64,000 nucleotides of DNA, taken from contig NZ_CP026681.1 in the NCBI RefSeq assembly GCF_002949735.1, forward strand, positions 5,734,001 through 5,798,000. Reading direction: 5' to 3'. Under the pieces are notes generated by a model. The model was not told the DNA's origin, did not search any database, and saw only the letters and a list, made by a program, of their open reading frames with translations. The stretch is from Nostoc sp. 'Peltigera membranacea cyanobiont' N6. Lineage in GTDB: Bacteria; Cyanobacteriota; Cyanobacteriia; Cyanobacteriales; Nostocaceae. Below, piece after piece: positions 8,589-16,455 of the stretch; the stretch's first letter is position 1; every line of letters starts with the position of its first letter. Made by a program: the position numbers and the translations under genes.

Positions 8589-9752
8589 ATGCTCACCGAA
8601 CCTTTAAAATCTGTTGCTCACCGAACACGATTACGAAACGCTGAAGTTGCCTGGTTTGACGACCTTTGTGGGGGTGATACACAATATTTAGGTGTACTAG
8701 ACGAAAAACGCCGGAGCAACTATGAACACTGCCGAAAGATCATGCTGACCGCCGAGCGAATGGGCTTTGGTAATATACTGCTGCCGACCTCATACCTGGT
8801 TGGGCAGGAAGTGATTCCCTTTGCCTCTGCTATGGGACCGCAAACCGAAAGCATCAATATGCTGACGGCTTTGCGGACAGGCGAAATTTTCCCGACCATG
8901 CTGGCGCGTCATATCGCTACGCTGGATCATATTCTTAAAGGTCGATTGACTATCAATATTATTAATTCCAATCTGCCTGGTGTAATAGAAAGTCCTGAAC
9001 TGCGTTACAAACGATGCTGCGAAACTATTGAAATCCTCAAACAAGCTTGGAATAAGGAAAGTATTGATTTTGAAGGTGAAATCTATCAGGTCAAACTTGA
9101 TACCACAGACCCAGTGAAGCCCTATCAGCAAAATGGGGGGCCACTGCTATATTTTGGTGGGATTTCAGAGGGTTCAAAAGAAGTGTGTGCCAAATATTGC
9201 GATGTGTACCTGATGTGGCCGGAACCAGAAGAAAGCATTTACGCAACTATGCAGGACATGAGTTTTAGAGCAGCCAAATATGGTCGCCAGATTGACTTTG
9301 GTTTCCGTGTTCATGTTATTGTGCGTTCAACCCAAGAAGAAGCGCACGCCTGGGCACAGAGTATTATGTCAAAATTTGATCCAGCTGGCTTCAACCTTAA
9401 AGAACGTACACAAGACCACAAATCTTTGGGTGTTTTACGCCAAGATGAGATCCGAGCAAAATCCACATCGGATTACTTAGAGCCTCTGTTGTGGGGTGGT
9501 ATTGGTCGGGCGCGATCTGGCTGTGGGGCAGCATTGGTTGGTACACCAGAGCAAATTCTCTGGAAGATAAATCGTTATATGGATATGGGAATCAGGGCGT
9601 TCATCTTGTCAGGCTATCCTCTGATTGAAGAGTGCGAACTGTTTGGAAATCATGTTTTGCCACACCTGTCAACGGTCAAATTATCAATGGTTCAAGGACG
9701 TACACCTGTATCCGAGCCTGTGACTCCCTTGACCACGGCAGTACTGCGGTAG
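8589..9752 (+). CDS. Luciferase-like flavin-dependent monooxygenase (SsuD-related)
   Basis: A 387-residue protein of the bacterial luciferase/alkanesulfonate monooxygenase group, which uses reduced FMN and O2 to oxidise substrates such as sulfonates. Family features seen are the TIM-barrel N-terminus (FGNILLPTSYLVGQEVIPF), the TALRTGEIFPTMLARHIATLDHILKGRLTINIIN block, PLLYFGGISEGSKEVCAKYCDVYLMWPEP, and the C-terminal LVGTPEQILWKINRYMDMGIRAFILSGYP. The length fits. The substrate cannot be told from sequence. No ssu transporter or NAD(P)H:FMN reductase neighbours are present, so it stands alone. A 56-bp copy of its 3' end recurs inverted at 33617-33673. Confidence 0.88.
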   Translation: MLTEPLKSVAHRTRLRNAEVAWFDDLCGGDTQYLGVLDEKRRSNYEHCRKIMLTAERMGFGNILLPTSYLVGQEVIPFASAMGPQTESINMLTALRTGEIFPTMLARHIATLDHILKGRLTINIINSNLPGVIESPELRYKRCCETIEILKQAWNKESIDFEGEIYQVKLDTTDPVKPYQQNGGPLLYFGGISEGSKEVCAKYCDVYLMWPEPEESIYATMQDMSFRAAKYGRQIDFGFRVHVIVRSTQEEAHAWAQSIMSKFDPAGFNLKERTQDHKSLGVLRQDEIRAKSTSDYLEPLLWGGIGRARSGCGAALVGTPEQILWKINRYMDMGIRAFILSGYPLIEECELFGNHVLPHLSTVKLSMVQGRTPVSEPVTPLTTAVLR

Positions 9753-9776
9753 GGTAGATATAGCAGATATGATGAG
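9721..9776 (+). repeat. 56-bp segment repeated inverted at 33617-33673
   Basis: The end of the monooxygenase gene, including its stop codon and downstream GGTAGATATAGCAGATATGA, matches the reverse complement of 33617-33673 with about three mismatches. The distant copy joins a truncated dnaB, so it probably marks a rearrangement joint. Confidence 0.7.
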
Positions 9777-9832
9777 AAAGTAAGACTATCTTAACCTCTC
9801 ACCGATGGGCAGAGGGGCATGGGAGAGGGCGA

Positions 9833-10324
9833 CTAAGCTCTTTTAAAAAATTCCCCATGTATGGGTTGGACATAATCGCAATACGCCTGATAAGCATCTT
9901 CAGGGTTGTCAAAATAACCAATGGTTATTGGTTGACTATTGACTGTGGTTTGCGCTCGAAATTTCCCACGCCATCCATTACACACTACTACTCCCTTAAA
10001 GCCAGACTTATTATTACAGTGCTTGCCTCGATTCATTTGAATTTGTTGACGGGTCGATGCTTTGAGGTTTTCGCGTCGATGATCAAAAGTGTTGCTGTTG
10101 AAGTGGTGAATTTCAAGGGACATATCTAGCCCCATTCTTTGAGCCACTAATTTGTGAAAGAAAATAGTTTGTTGTTTTCCCTGCTGATCTCGCGGACTAT
10201 TTCTCCGCAGATAACCATCACTATCAACTCGCCATCTAAAATTATCAACTAAGTCCTGATCCACTTCGCTATAAAAGGCTATTCTAGTCGTACCTTTTAG
10301 GGTTGTGTAAACAAATTCTGGCAT
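9833..10324 (-). CDS. HNH endonuclease with AP2 DNA-binding domain
   Basis: A 163-residue homing-endonuclease-like protein. The central part has an HNH core (HKLVAQRMGL, then LEIHHFNSNTFDHRRENLK, in which HH and the downstream N/H are the expected metal and catalytic positions). Residues about 105-160 form an AP2/ERF domain (NKSGFKGVVVCNGWRGKFRA, TIGYFDNPEDAYQAYCDYV, HGEFFK). HNH-AP2 proteins in cyanobacteria are typically free-standing mobile endonucleases that spread by DNA cleavage. It is transcribed alone, towards the monooxygenase. Domain calls are secure; its target is unknown. Confidence 0.9.
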   Translation of the reverse strand: MPEFVYTTLKGTTRIAFYSEVDQDLVDNFRWRVDSDGYLRRNSPRDQQGKQQTIFFHKLVAQRMGLDMSLEIHHFNSNTFDHRRENLKASTRQQIQMNRGKHCNNKSGFKGVVVCNGWRGKFRAQTTVNSQPITIGYFDNPEDAYQAYCDYVQPIHGEFFKRA

Positions 10325-10411
10325 AATTAGATAACTTTTAATTACAGGTAGAAATCGAGATGCAATAAATGTTGAATATTCATCTTAATTATAAGATATT
10401 CAGTCACGCAT

Positions 10412-10855
10412 TCATACATTCACCCATTCAAAAGATTTGTCTATCTGTCGATTACAGGTGACTGAAACATAATGCTCCTCATCGATGGCAATACCCGCCG
10501 CTTTCATCCAGCGAGAAGCACTTTCATCACCACCGTTGCCCATAGGGACAATCGTATTGCCCATTTCAAGAAGTAGCGATAACTTCGTTAAGCTTCGCTA
10601 ACGCAAATCAGCCCGAAGATTATTGATCGACCAATTGCGCTGTGCTTCAATTTGGCAAGAGGCATCCAATGCCCAGTCCTTCTCTGCACCACATCTGCCT
10701 GTCTCTCTGTCAATGCGGATGAGAAAGGCAGTCATTTCATTCTTCTGGAGAATCTTTTCCTTGATGCGACGGGCATTCAACGTTTCTACGTCTTGCGAAG
10801 CACTGCCGCCACTATTTAGCGTCGGATCGAACAACATATCCAGTAAAACTGGCAT
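10412..10855 (-). pseudogene. Hypothetical gene interrupted by an in-frame stop in a short repeat
   Basis: The minus-strand frame starts MPVLLDMLFDPTLNSGG and reads to NLRADLR, where TAG (10598-10600) interrupts it. The same frame then resumes with LLLEMGNTIVPMGNGGDESA, SRWMKAAGIAIDEEHYVSVT and ends at 10412. The stop lies inside a small repeat-like sequence with tandem CGAAGCTTAACGAAG-type units (about 10575-10605). I do not recognise the family. Read-through or an ancestral uninterrupted form would give about 147 residues. Confidence 0.5.
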
Positions 10856-11061
10856 GTATTACAAATGTAGTACTAAAAGCTACTAAATCTGGAAATTAGA
10901 AAAGTGAGCAAGAAATGAGCAAGTTTTGGTCTGGAAAGTGAGTAGTAAGAGCAAATAAGCTGTGAAGCACTTCGGTAATAGCCCCAGTCTTTTTTGAAAT
11001 CCAAATCAACTTGCTATTTTCACACCAACAGTAGAGGCTAAACACCTCAAGAAGGGCAACT

Positions 11062-12336
11062 ATGAGAATAAATGCTCGGAGTATCACCTCTTTTATACCA
11101 ACTGAAAGCAGGTTACTCATAGATAAAGCAGTCCAAAATATGGTATTTTTTTGTATCAAGAGGTCGCCATATTGGACTAAAGCTACTCGTTTTTTTCGTC
11201 CCATAGTGGCATTTGTCGCTATTTTGCTGGTAGTGCTAACCTATGCAACTCCTAAAGCTTTGGCTTCAGACCACCAGGACACAACTTTTCTTGCCACTAA
11301 GCTGACTGCTGCGGATCTCACAGATTTGTTTGTGTTTGAGAGTCCCACAGACCCCAAAAATGTTGTCTTAGTGATGGATTTCGACCCTCTGATCGTTTCT
11401 GGTGAAAAAAGACCATTCGATCCAAATGTTCTTTATCAGTTCAAGATTGATAACACTGGCGACAGTATTGAAGATGTCGTACTCCAATTCAATATAAATG
11501 GTAAAGGCTCACACCAAACTGTCACAGTGCGCGGCCCATGTCGTCCAACCACAGTAGGAACAGAGTCAGCTTTACTCCCAGTGAGTTGGACAGGGCAACT
11601 CAACCAAACATTCGCCGCATATAACGGCATGAAGTTCTTTGTTGGGACACGCAAAGACCCGTTCTTTTTCGATTTGGAACAGTTCTTTAAAATCATCCCG
11701 GATCGGAACTATAGCCTTCAGCCTAATCCCAGTCCTTCCTTCCAAGTTCTTTCCTTTAGACCACCTGGACAAGCAAAAGACACCCTAGCCCCATTCAATG
11801 TCCACTCAATTATTGTCGAGCTACCCAGGAAACTGCTTGGTAAAGGCAAGATTGGTGCTTGGATGACAACTAGTGTTAAAACTCCTAGACTCAGAAATGG
11901 GCATTTTGCTCAGATTGAGCGGTTAGCAGTTCCAGCCCTGAATGAACTTTTTATGGACTTTAAAGCTCATAATAATAGTAATCTTCAGACACCAACTAAA
12001 GACGCTAGCAATCAATCCCAATTCATTCAAGCCTTTGTGAAAGCGATCGGTAGACCTCAAGGTATAGCCGATGCAGTGATCTCAGTGGCGATTCCTGATG
12101 TTATCCAAGCTGACCTTTCTAAACCTAGCGGTAGTTATTTTGGGACTCAGTTAGGCAAAAATTTTGGTGGTAGAAGACCAAAAGATGACGTAATTGATGT
12201 AACTGCATCTGTTGTCTTTGGTAATGCAGTTACAGGCATTTCTACTGGTATTATTCCGGGGCTGACTAGCGATAATGTTGGGCCTAATAATGCCAACTTT
12301 CTTCCTACCTTCCCTTATTTAGGCAATCCTTTGTAA
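11062..12336 (+). CDS. DUF4331 family exported protein
   Basis: A 424-residue protein with an N-terminal hydrophobic segment at about 48-68 (FRPIVAFVAILLVVLTYATP) ending in an Ala-x-Ala-like site, so it is probably exported. The long, basic leader before it may be partly untranslated; a later start is possible. The mature part begins SDHQDTTFLATKLTAADLTD and LFVFESP, matching DUF4331, a beta-rich domain of unknown function. The gene is followed five bases later by a TPR protein and then by a nickel/cobalt exporter, so the three probably form an operon. A role with metals at the cell surface or in the periplasm is an inference from this context only. Confidence 0.82.
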   Translation: MRINARSITSFIPTESRLLIDKAVQNMVFFCIKRSPYWTKATRFFRPIVAFVAILLVVLTYATPKALASDHQDTTFLATKLTAADLTDLFVFESPTDPKNVVLVMDFDPLIVSGEKRPFDPNVLYQFKIDNTGDSIEDVVLQFNINGKGSHQTVTVRGPCRPTTVGTESALLPVSWTGQLNQTFAAYNGMKFFVGTRKDPFFFDLEQFFKIIPDRNYSLQPNPSPSFQVLSFRPPGQAKDTLAPFNVHSIIVELPRKLLGKGKIGAWMTTSVKTPRLRNGHFAQIERLAVPALNELFMDFKAHNNSNLQTPTKDASNQSQFIQAFVKAIGRPQGIADAVISVAIPDVIQADLSKPSGSYFGTQLGKNFGGRRPKDDVIDVTASVVFGNAVTGISTGIIPGLTSDNVGPNNANFLPTFPYLGNPL

Positions 12337-12341
12337 GGTTT

Positions 12342-13754
12342 ATGTATCTACAAATACTATGGGTGTTAGTGCTGACTAGCCTACTGGTTTTACTAAGACC
12401 CTGTGATACAGAAGCGCTAAGTTTAGGCTACACCAATAGTAATTTAGGCGCATATTCTTCTGCTGTGCAACTGCTGACTGTTAATTCCAGGGAGATATTA
12501 CCAGGAAAACAGTCAGATTTAGTCTTCCCCGATTATTTACAGCGATCGCATATTATCAGCGTCTATGAGGAGAAAGTTGCCCAATCTCCCGATTCCTCAA
12601 TATTTTTACGTCTGTTAGCCGATCAATATTTGAGGCGCTTTCGAGAAATTGGAGATATAGACGATGTGTTACGAGCAGAACAAGCGGCACGTAGATCCCT
12701 GGCACTACAGCCGCGCCATAATCAGGTTTCTTCCATGCTCCTAGCATCAGCTTTACTATCTCAACATCAGTTTCGAGAAGCTTTAAATGTGTTAAATAAT
12801 TCATCTCTTGATAATCCCAATATTGTCTCGCTCTTGGCATCGATTCAGATGGAGTTGGGTGATTATGAAGCAACTCATCAACTATTGCAGAACCTTGCAC
12901 AGGAAGAATCGAACTCTGGTCATAACGCGGTTTTAGCTCGTTACTTAGAGTTAACTGGCAATCTAGCCTCCGCACGGCAACTGCTAGATAAGGCTATGCA
13001 AGAGATGGATTCTTTCTATACAACGAGTGCCGAAACTCGTGCTTGGTTTCATGTGCGAACTGGGGATCTGGCTTTTGCAGTTGGCGATTTTGCCCTGTCT
13101 GAGCAGCGATATCGAGAAGCTTTTGACCTCTTTCCACGGCATATAGCTGCATTTACAGGACTAGCCCGCCTCTATGCGGCGCAGCATCGCTGGCAGGATG
13201 TTCTAAATATCGCCAACCAGGGTATAGAACTGATGCCATTGGTAGAAACGCTGGGGTATAAGGCTGATGCTCAAGTAGCTCTGGGAGATCAGGAAGGCGC
13301 AGCTGAAACTGAAGATTTAATTGGGGTAGTCGCTTACCTGAGCAAGTTTAAAGGAATCTACGATCGCGCAATGGCTGTTTACTACACTGAACATGGAATC
13401 CACTTACCAGAGGCACTACAAATTGCCCGTAGTGAAGTAGCAGTGCGAGACGATGTATATGCAGAGGATACTTTAGCTTGGGCAGCTGCGGCTAATGGGC
13501 AATGGCAAGAAGCGCAAAAGGCAGCACAACGGGCAACTCGCTTTGGGACAGAAGATGCTTTGCTGCAATTTCATGCTGGCATGATTGCGTTTCACTTAGG
13601 TAATCGTGAGGAAGCAATAAAGCGACTAACTCAAGCTGTTAGCCTCAATCCTCAATTTCATCACAAGTATGCCGATCAAGCTCGTCAAGTCTTGGCTAAC
13701 TTAGTATCCTCTGTCTCTTTTCCCACTCCTAACGCTATAGGGAGTTCTTTATGA
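12342..13754 (+). CDS. TPR-repeat exported protein
   Basis: A 470-residue protein with a signal-like hydrophobic N-terminus (LQILWVLVLTSLLVLLRP) and several tetratricopeptide-like helix pairs (for example ALQPRHNQVSSMLLASALLS, FALSEQRYREAFDLFPRHIA, and FHLGNREEAIKRLTQAVSLN near the C-terminus). TPRs mediate protein-protein contacts. The stop codon overlaps the start of the downstream NicO-type transporter (ATGA), so the two are translationally coupled. A plausible role is a scaffold for the DUF4331 protein and the transporter; this is inferred. Confidence 0.85.
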   Translation: MYLQILWVLVLTSLLVLLRPCDTEALSLGYTNSNLGAYSSAVQLLTVNSREILPGKQSDLVFPDYLQRSHIISVYEEKVAQSPDSSIFLRLLADQYLRRFREIGDIDDVLRAEQAARRSLALQPRHNQVSSMLLASALLSQHQFREALNVLNNSSLDNPNIVSLLASIQMELGDYEATHQLLQNLAQEESNSGHNAVLARYLELTGNLASARQLLDKAMQEMDSFYTTSAETRAWFHVRTGDLAFAVGDFALSEQRYREAFDLFPRHIAAFTGLARLYAAQHRWQDVLNIANQGIELMPLVETLGYKADAQVALGDQEGAAETEDLIGVVAYLSKFKGIYDRAMAVYYTEHGIHLPEALQIARSEVAVRDDVYAEDTLAWAAAANGQWQEAQKAAQRATRFGTEDALLQFHAGMIAFHLGNREEAIKRLTQAVSLNPQFHHKYADQARQVLANLVSSVSFPTPNAIGSSL

Positions 13755-15226
13755 AAAAGCTGCTACATTACTTCGCTTGGAATACTGCAATTATCGCAAT
13801 ATGTTTATTTTGGATGCCAAAAGCGGATGCCCATCCTTTAGGTAATTTTACCATCAATCACTACGCAGGAGTGCAGGTAGCAGCCAATGGTGTGGGAATT
13901 GATTATGTTCTAGACATGGCAGAGATTCCGGCTTTTCAGGAAATTAATCACTTAGATACTAATCGCGATCGCAAAGCTGAACCTGTAGAGACAGTTCAAT
14001 ACCCCGAACAAAAATGCCAGGAAGTCAACTCACATCTGGAACTGTTGATCGATAAACATCTGCAAGCACTGTCTTTGGTAAAATCAACAGTCGAATTTCC
14101 TCCAGGTGTCGGAGGATTATCTACACTGCGGCTGAGTTGTAATTTTCAGGGATCAATGGAGTTAGTCGGCGCGAATCAGTTAATAGAATTTGAAGACAAG
14201 TTCTACCCGCAGCGCTTGGGCTGGCGTGAAATTACTGTGGCTGCAAATGGCGTGACCATTCAAGGTAGTTTCACCTCTAACAGTATCACCAACCGCTTGA
14301 GAGATTACCCCACTGAGTTACTTAGTAGTCCTCTCGACCAACGTCGGATTGACTTTAAACTCAATCCGTCTGTGACATCAAGCGAACAAGCGCCTCCACC
14401 GGAAGTTAAATCATCCAGCCGTTTAGATAATGCTTTGACAGGAAGAAGCAACGATATCTTCACTAGCCTAATTACCCAGGAAAATCATAATTTCCTGACT
14501 ATCTTAATAGCTCTAGCGATCGCCTTTTTATGGGGTGGTTTACACGCCCTGTCCCCTGGTCATGGGAAAACGATAGTCGGTGCTTATCTAGTGGGTTCCC
14601 GTAGTAATGCCAAACACGCTCTATTCCTGGGGTTGACTGTGACGGTTACTCATACAGCTAGCATATTTCTTTTAGGCCTGGTAACACTTGGCACGTCTCA
14701 GTTTGTGCTGACTGAACAATTATACCCTTGGCTAAGTGTAATCTCTGGTCTGCTAGTAATTGGAATTGGTTTAAATTTGTTCATCAGTCGATTACAAGGT
14801 CATTCACACGACCATGAGCATGAAAACCATCAACACAGCCACGACCACCATCATCACCATCATCACCACGAGCATTCGCATCTACCGTCTCACGGTGATG
14901 TAAGTTCCATGAAGTGGTCTAGCCTACTAGCGCTGGGAATATCGGGCGGCTTGTTACCTTGTCCTTCAGCCTTAGTAGTGTTGCTGAGTGCGATCGCAAT
15001 GGGACGAGTTGGCTTTGGACTAGCGCTAGTGTCTGCCTTTAGCTTAGGTCTAGCAGCAGTACTAACTGGAATCGGCTTAATGCTAGTCTACGCCAAAAAT
15101 CGGTTTGAGCATTTGCCACTCCAGATCCCCAGGATCAAGATGTTACCCGTAGCAAGTGCCTTATGTATTACCCTAATTGGCTTAGGTATTACTTCACAAG
15201 CTTTGCTTGCTCATCCCTGGAACTAG
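13751..15226 (+). CDS. Nickel/cobalt exporter, NicO/RcnA-HupE type
   Basis: A 491-residue membrane protein. A signal peptide and a periplasmic domain (about 27-240, starting DAHPLGNFTINHYAG) precede six or so membrane helices. The first helix contains FLWGGLHALSPGHGKTIVGAY, the HxxxPGHGK metal-site signature of NicO/RcnA exporters, and a later helix carries LALGISGGLLPCPSALVVLL, the second conserved motif. Between them is a very His-rich cytoplasmic loop (about 345-385, HSHDHEHENH... HHHHHHHHEHSH) typical of metal sensing or buffering. It probably exports Ni2+ or Co2+. Coupled to the TPR gene upstream. Metal specificity cannot be read from the sequence. Confidence 0.9.
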   Translation: MKKLLHYFAWNTAIIAICLFWMPKADAHPLGNFTINHYAGVQVAANGVGIDYVLDMAEIPAFQEINHLDTNRDRKAEPVETVQYPEQKCQEVNSHLELLIDKHLQALSLVKSTVEFPPGVGGLSTLRLSCNFQGSMELVGANQLIEFEDKFYPQRLGWREITVAANGVTIQGSFTSNSITNRLRDYPTELLSSPLDQRRIDFKLNPSVTSSEQAPPPEVKSSSRLDNALTGRSNDIFTSLITQENHNFLTILIALAIAFLWGGLHALSPGHGKTIVGAYLVGSRSNAKHALFLGLTVTVTHTASIFLLGLVTLGTSQFVLTEQLYPWLSVISGLLVIGIGLNLFISRLQGHSHDHEHENHQHSHDHHHHHHHHEHSHLPSHGDVSSMKWSSLLALGISGGLLPCPSALVVLLSAIAMGRVGFGLALVSAFSLGLAAVLTGIGLMLVYAKNRFEHLPLQIPRIKMLPVASALCITLIGLGITSQALLAHPWN

Positions 15227-15283
15227 ATGAAAGTGCAATCATACAAAGCACTCAGTTTTGTAAAAATAACCTAGAACAACTAT

Positions 15284-16018
15284 ATGTCACAAGCAATTAA
15301 AGAATCCATCGTCTTAGAAAACAATCTATCTCATGGCTCTACCAAGTTTTCCAAAATAGCCAAGCTTAAGAGTTTGAGTAAGTGTTCATTTAATTTTTGG
15401 CAAAAATCGCTCTTACGTTCAATCCCTATTGCCTCTGCTGCGATGCCTGGGTTGGGCGTAGCCATAGCTCTATCTGTAAGTTTTATTTTGCCATCTCAGG
15501 CATCCACCATATCATATTCTGGTGATACAACAAACGCACCAACTTTTAACCGTCCGCAAACGGAAGGGTTTGAAGGTGGTACTAACCCACCCACATCACT
15601 TTCTAGTAATGGCACCGCCGTCCCTTATTACAGCCAGCCTTTCTTTGTTGATACTACAGGCTCATATAATGTTGTAGGTTCTCAAGCTTTCCTGGGCATC
15701 CAGTTCTTGTACCAAAACAGCTTCAACCCAATTACCCCATTAGTTAATTTACTCAGTGGGAATGATCCTTTTCCAGATGAAGGCACATCTGGTTTTAGTG
15801 GCTTGAGCTTAACTGCCAATAATCAATATTTTTTAGTCACTACTGGATTTGACAATAGCAATAACAGTTTTGGTACTTTTAGCAATACCATCACAGGCCC
15901 TGGCAATATTACACTTGTCCCCGAACCTTCTTCAATCGCCAGCACAGTAGTCTTTGGGATTATTGGTAGCACATTGATACTAAAGCACAAACTAAAAAAG
16001 CTAAAATCTGTTAACTAA
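15284..16018 (+). CDS. PEP-CTERM sorting-domain protein
   Basis: A 244-residue exported protein. A hydrophobic helix at about 50-70 ends in PSQAST, a signal-peptidase-like site. The mature part is Gly/Ser/Asn/Thr-rich. The C-terminus has the complete PEP-CTERM signal: VPEPSS, then a hydrophobic helix (TVVFGIIGSTLIL), then a basic tail (KHKLKKLKS). Such proteins are processed by exosortase and released or anchored with exopolysaccharide. It lies 57 bp after the exporter on the same strand, so it may be co-transcribed. Confidence 0.88.
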   Translation: MSQAIKESIVLENNLSHGSTKFSKIAKLKSLSKCSFNFWQKSLLRSIPIASAAMPGLGVAIALSVSFILPSQASTISYSGDTTNAPTFNRPQTEGFEGGTNPPTSLSSNGTAVPYYSQPFFVDTTGSYNVVGSQAFLGIQFLYQNSFNPITPLVNLLSGNDPFPDEGTSGFSGLSLTANNQYFLVTTGFDNSNNSFGTFSNTITGPGNITLVPEPSSIASTVVFGIIGSTLILKHKLKKLKSVN

Positions 16019-16050
16019 CCTCCGAAGGAATCACCCAAATTTATTACTTA

Positions 16051-16152
16051 TACCAATTCTCTGTAAACTTGCACTTAATAACTAATTTCTTTTTTTGCGT
16101 ATTTTAGAGTTTGTTGAATAAATATTAAGTGCATATTGATGGATAATTGGTA
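16051..16152. repeat. Long imperfect inverted repeat
   Basis: The outer arms TACCAATT / AATTGGTA and inner arms TGCACTTAATA / TATTAAGTGCA are placed symmetrically around an A/T-rich centre. This resembles small palindromic interspersed elements of cyanobacteria and lies just past the PEP-CTERM gene, where it could also end transcription. No target duplication was identified. Confidence 0.55.
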
Positions 16153-16293
16153 TTAACTTAACGGACAATCATCTGTTAATGGCTGAATCTAAAATTCCAA
16201 AACTAGTCATAACTAAAGATAGTTGTAGTTTATCTGAATTCATTGCTAGTTGTATATGATGAGTTTGTCATAAAATCTTATGTTGAGGAAAAT

Positions 16294-16404
16294 ATGAAAC
16301 GATTTATCTTCATTTCTTTAATAACTGCTTTGTGCATAATCGGCTACTTTGAAATTAGCTTGTCACAGGCTGAAAAACTTTTTTGGCTGAATTTGAGTCT
16401 TTGA
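16294..16404 (+). CDS. Small membrane or secreted peptide ORF
   Basis: A 36-codon frame with a good Shine-Dalgarno (TTGAGGA) and ATG. It encodes MKRFIFISLITALCIIGYFE followed by ISLSQAEKLFWLNLSL. The basic start and hydrophobic core look like a signal peptide or single membrane helix. No homologue is recognised, and short hydrophobic frames arise by chance. Confidence 0.3.
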   Translation: MKRFIFISLITALCIIGYFEISLSQAEKLFWLNLSL

Positions 16405-16455
16405 AATCCTCCCTCACGAAATTATTTTCCACTCCGCCCTCGTAATTTTCGCTGA

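Noticed and set aside
10896..11204. 102-codon minus-strand frame
   Set aside because: It overlaps the start and signal region of the DUF4331 gene in antisense and has no recognisable features.
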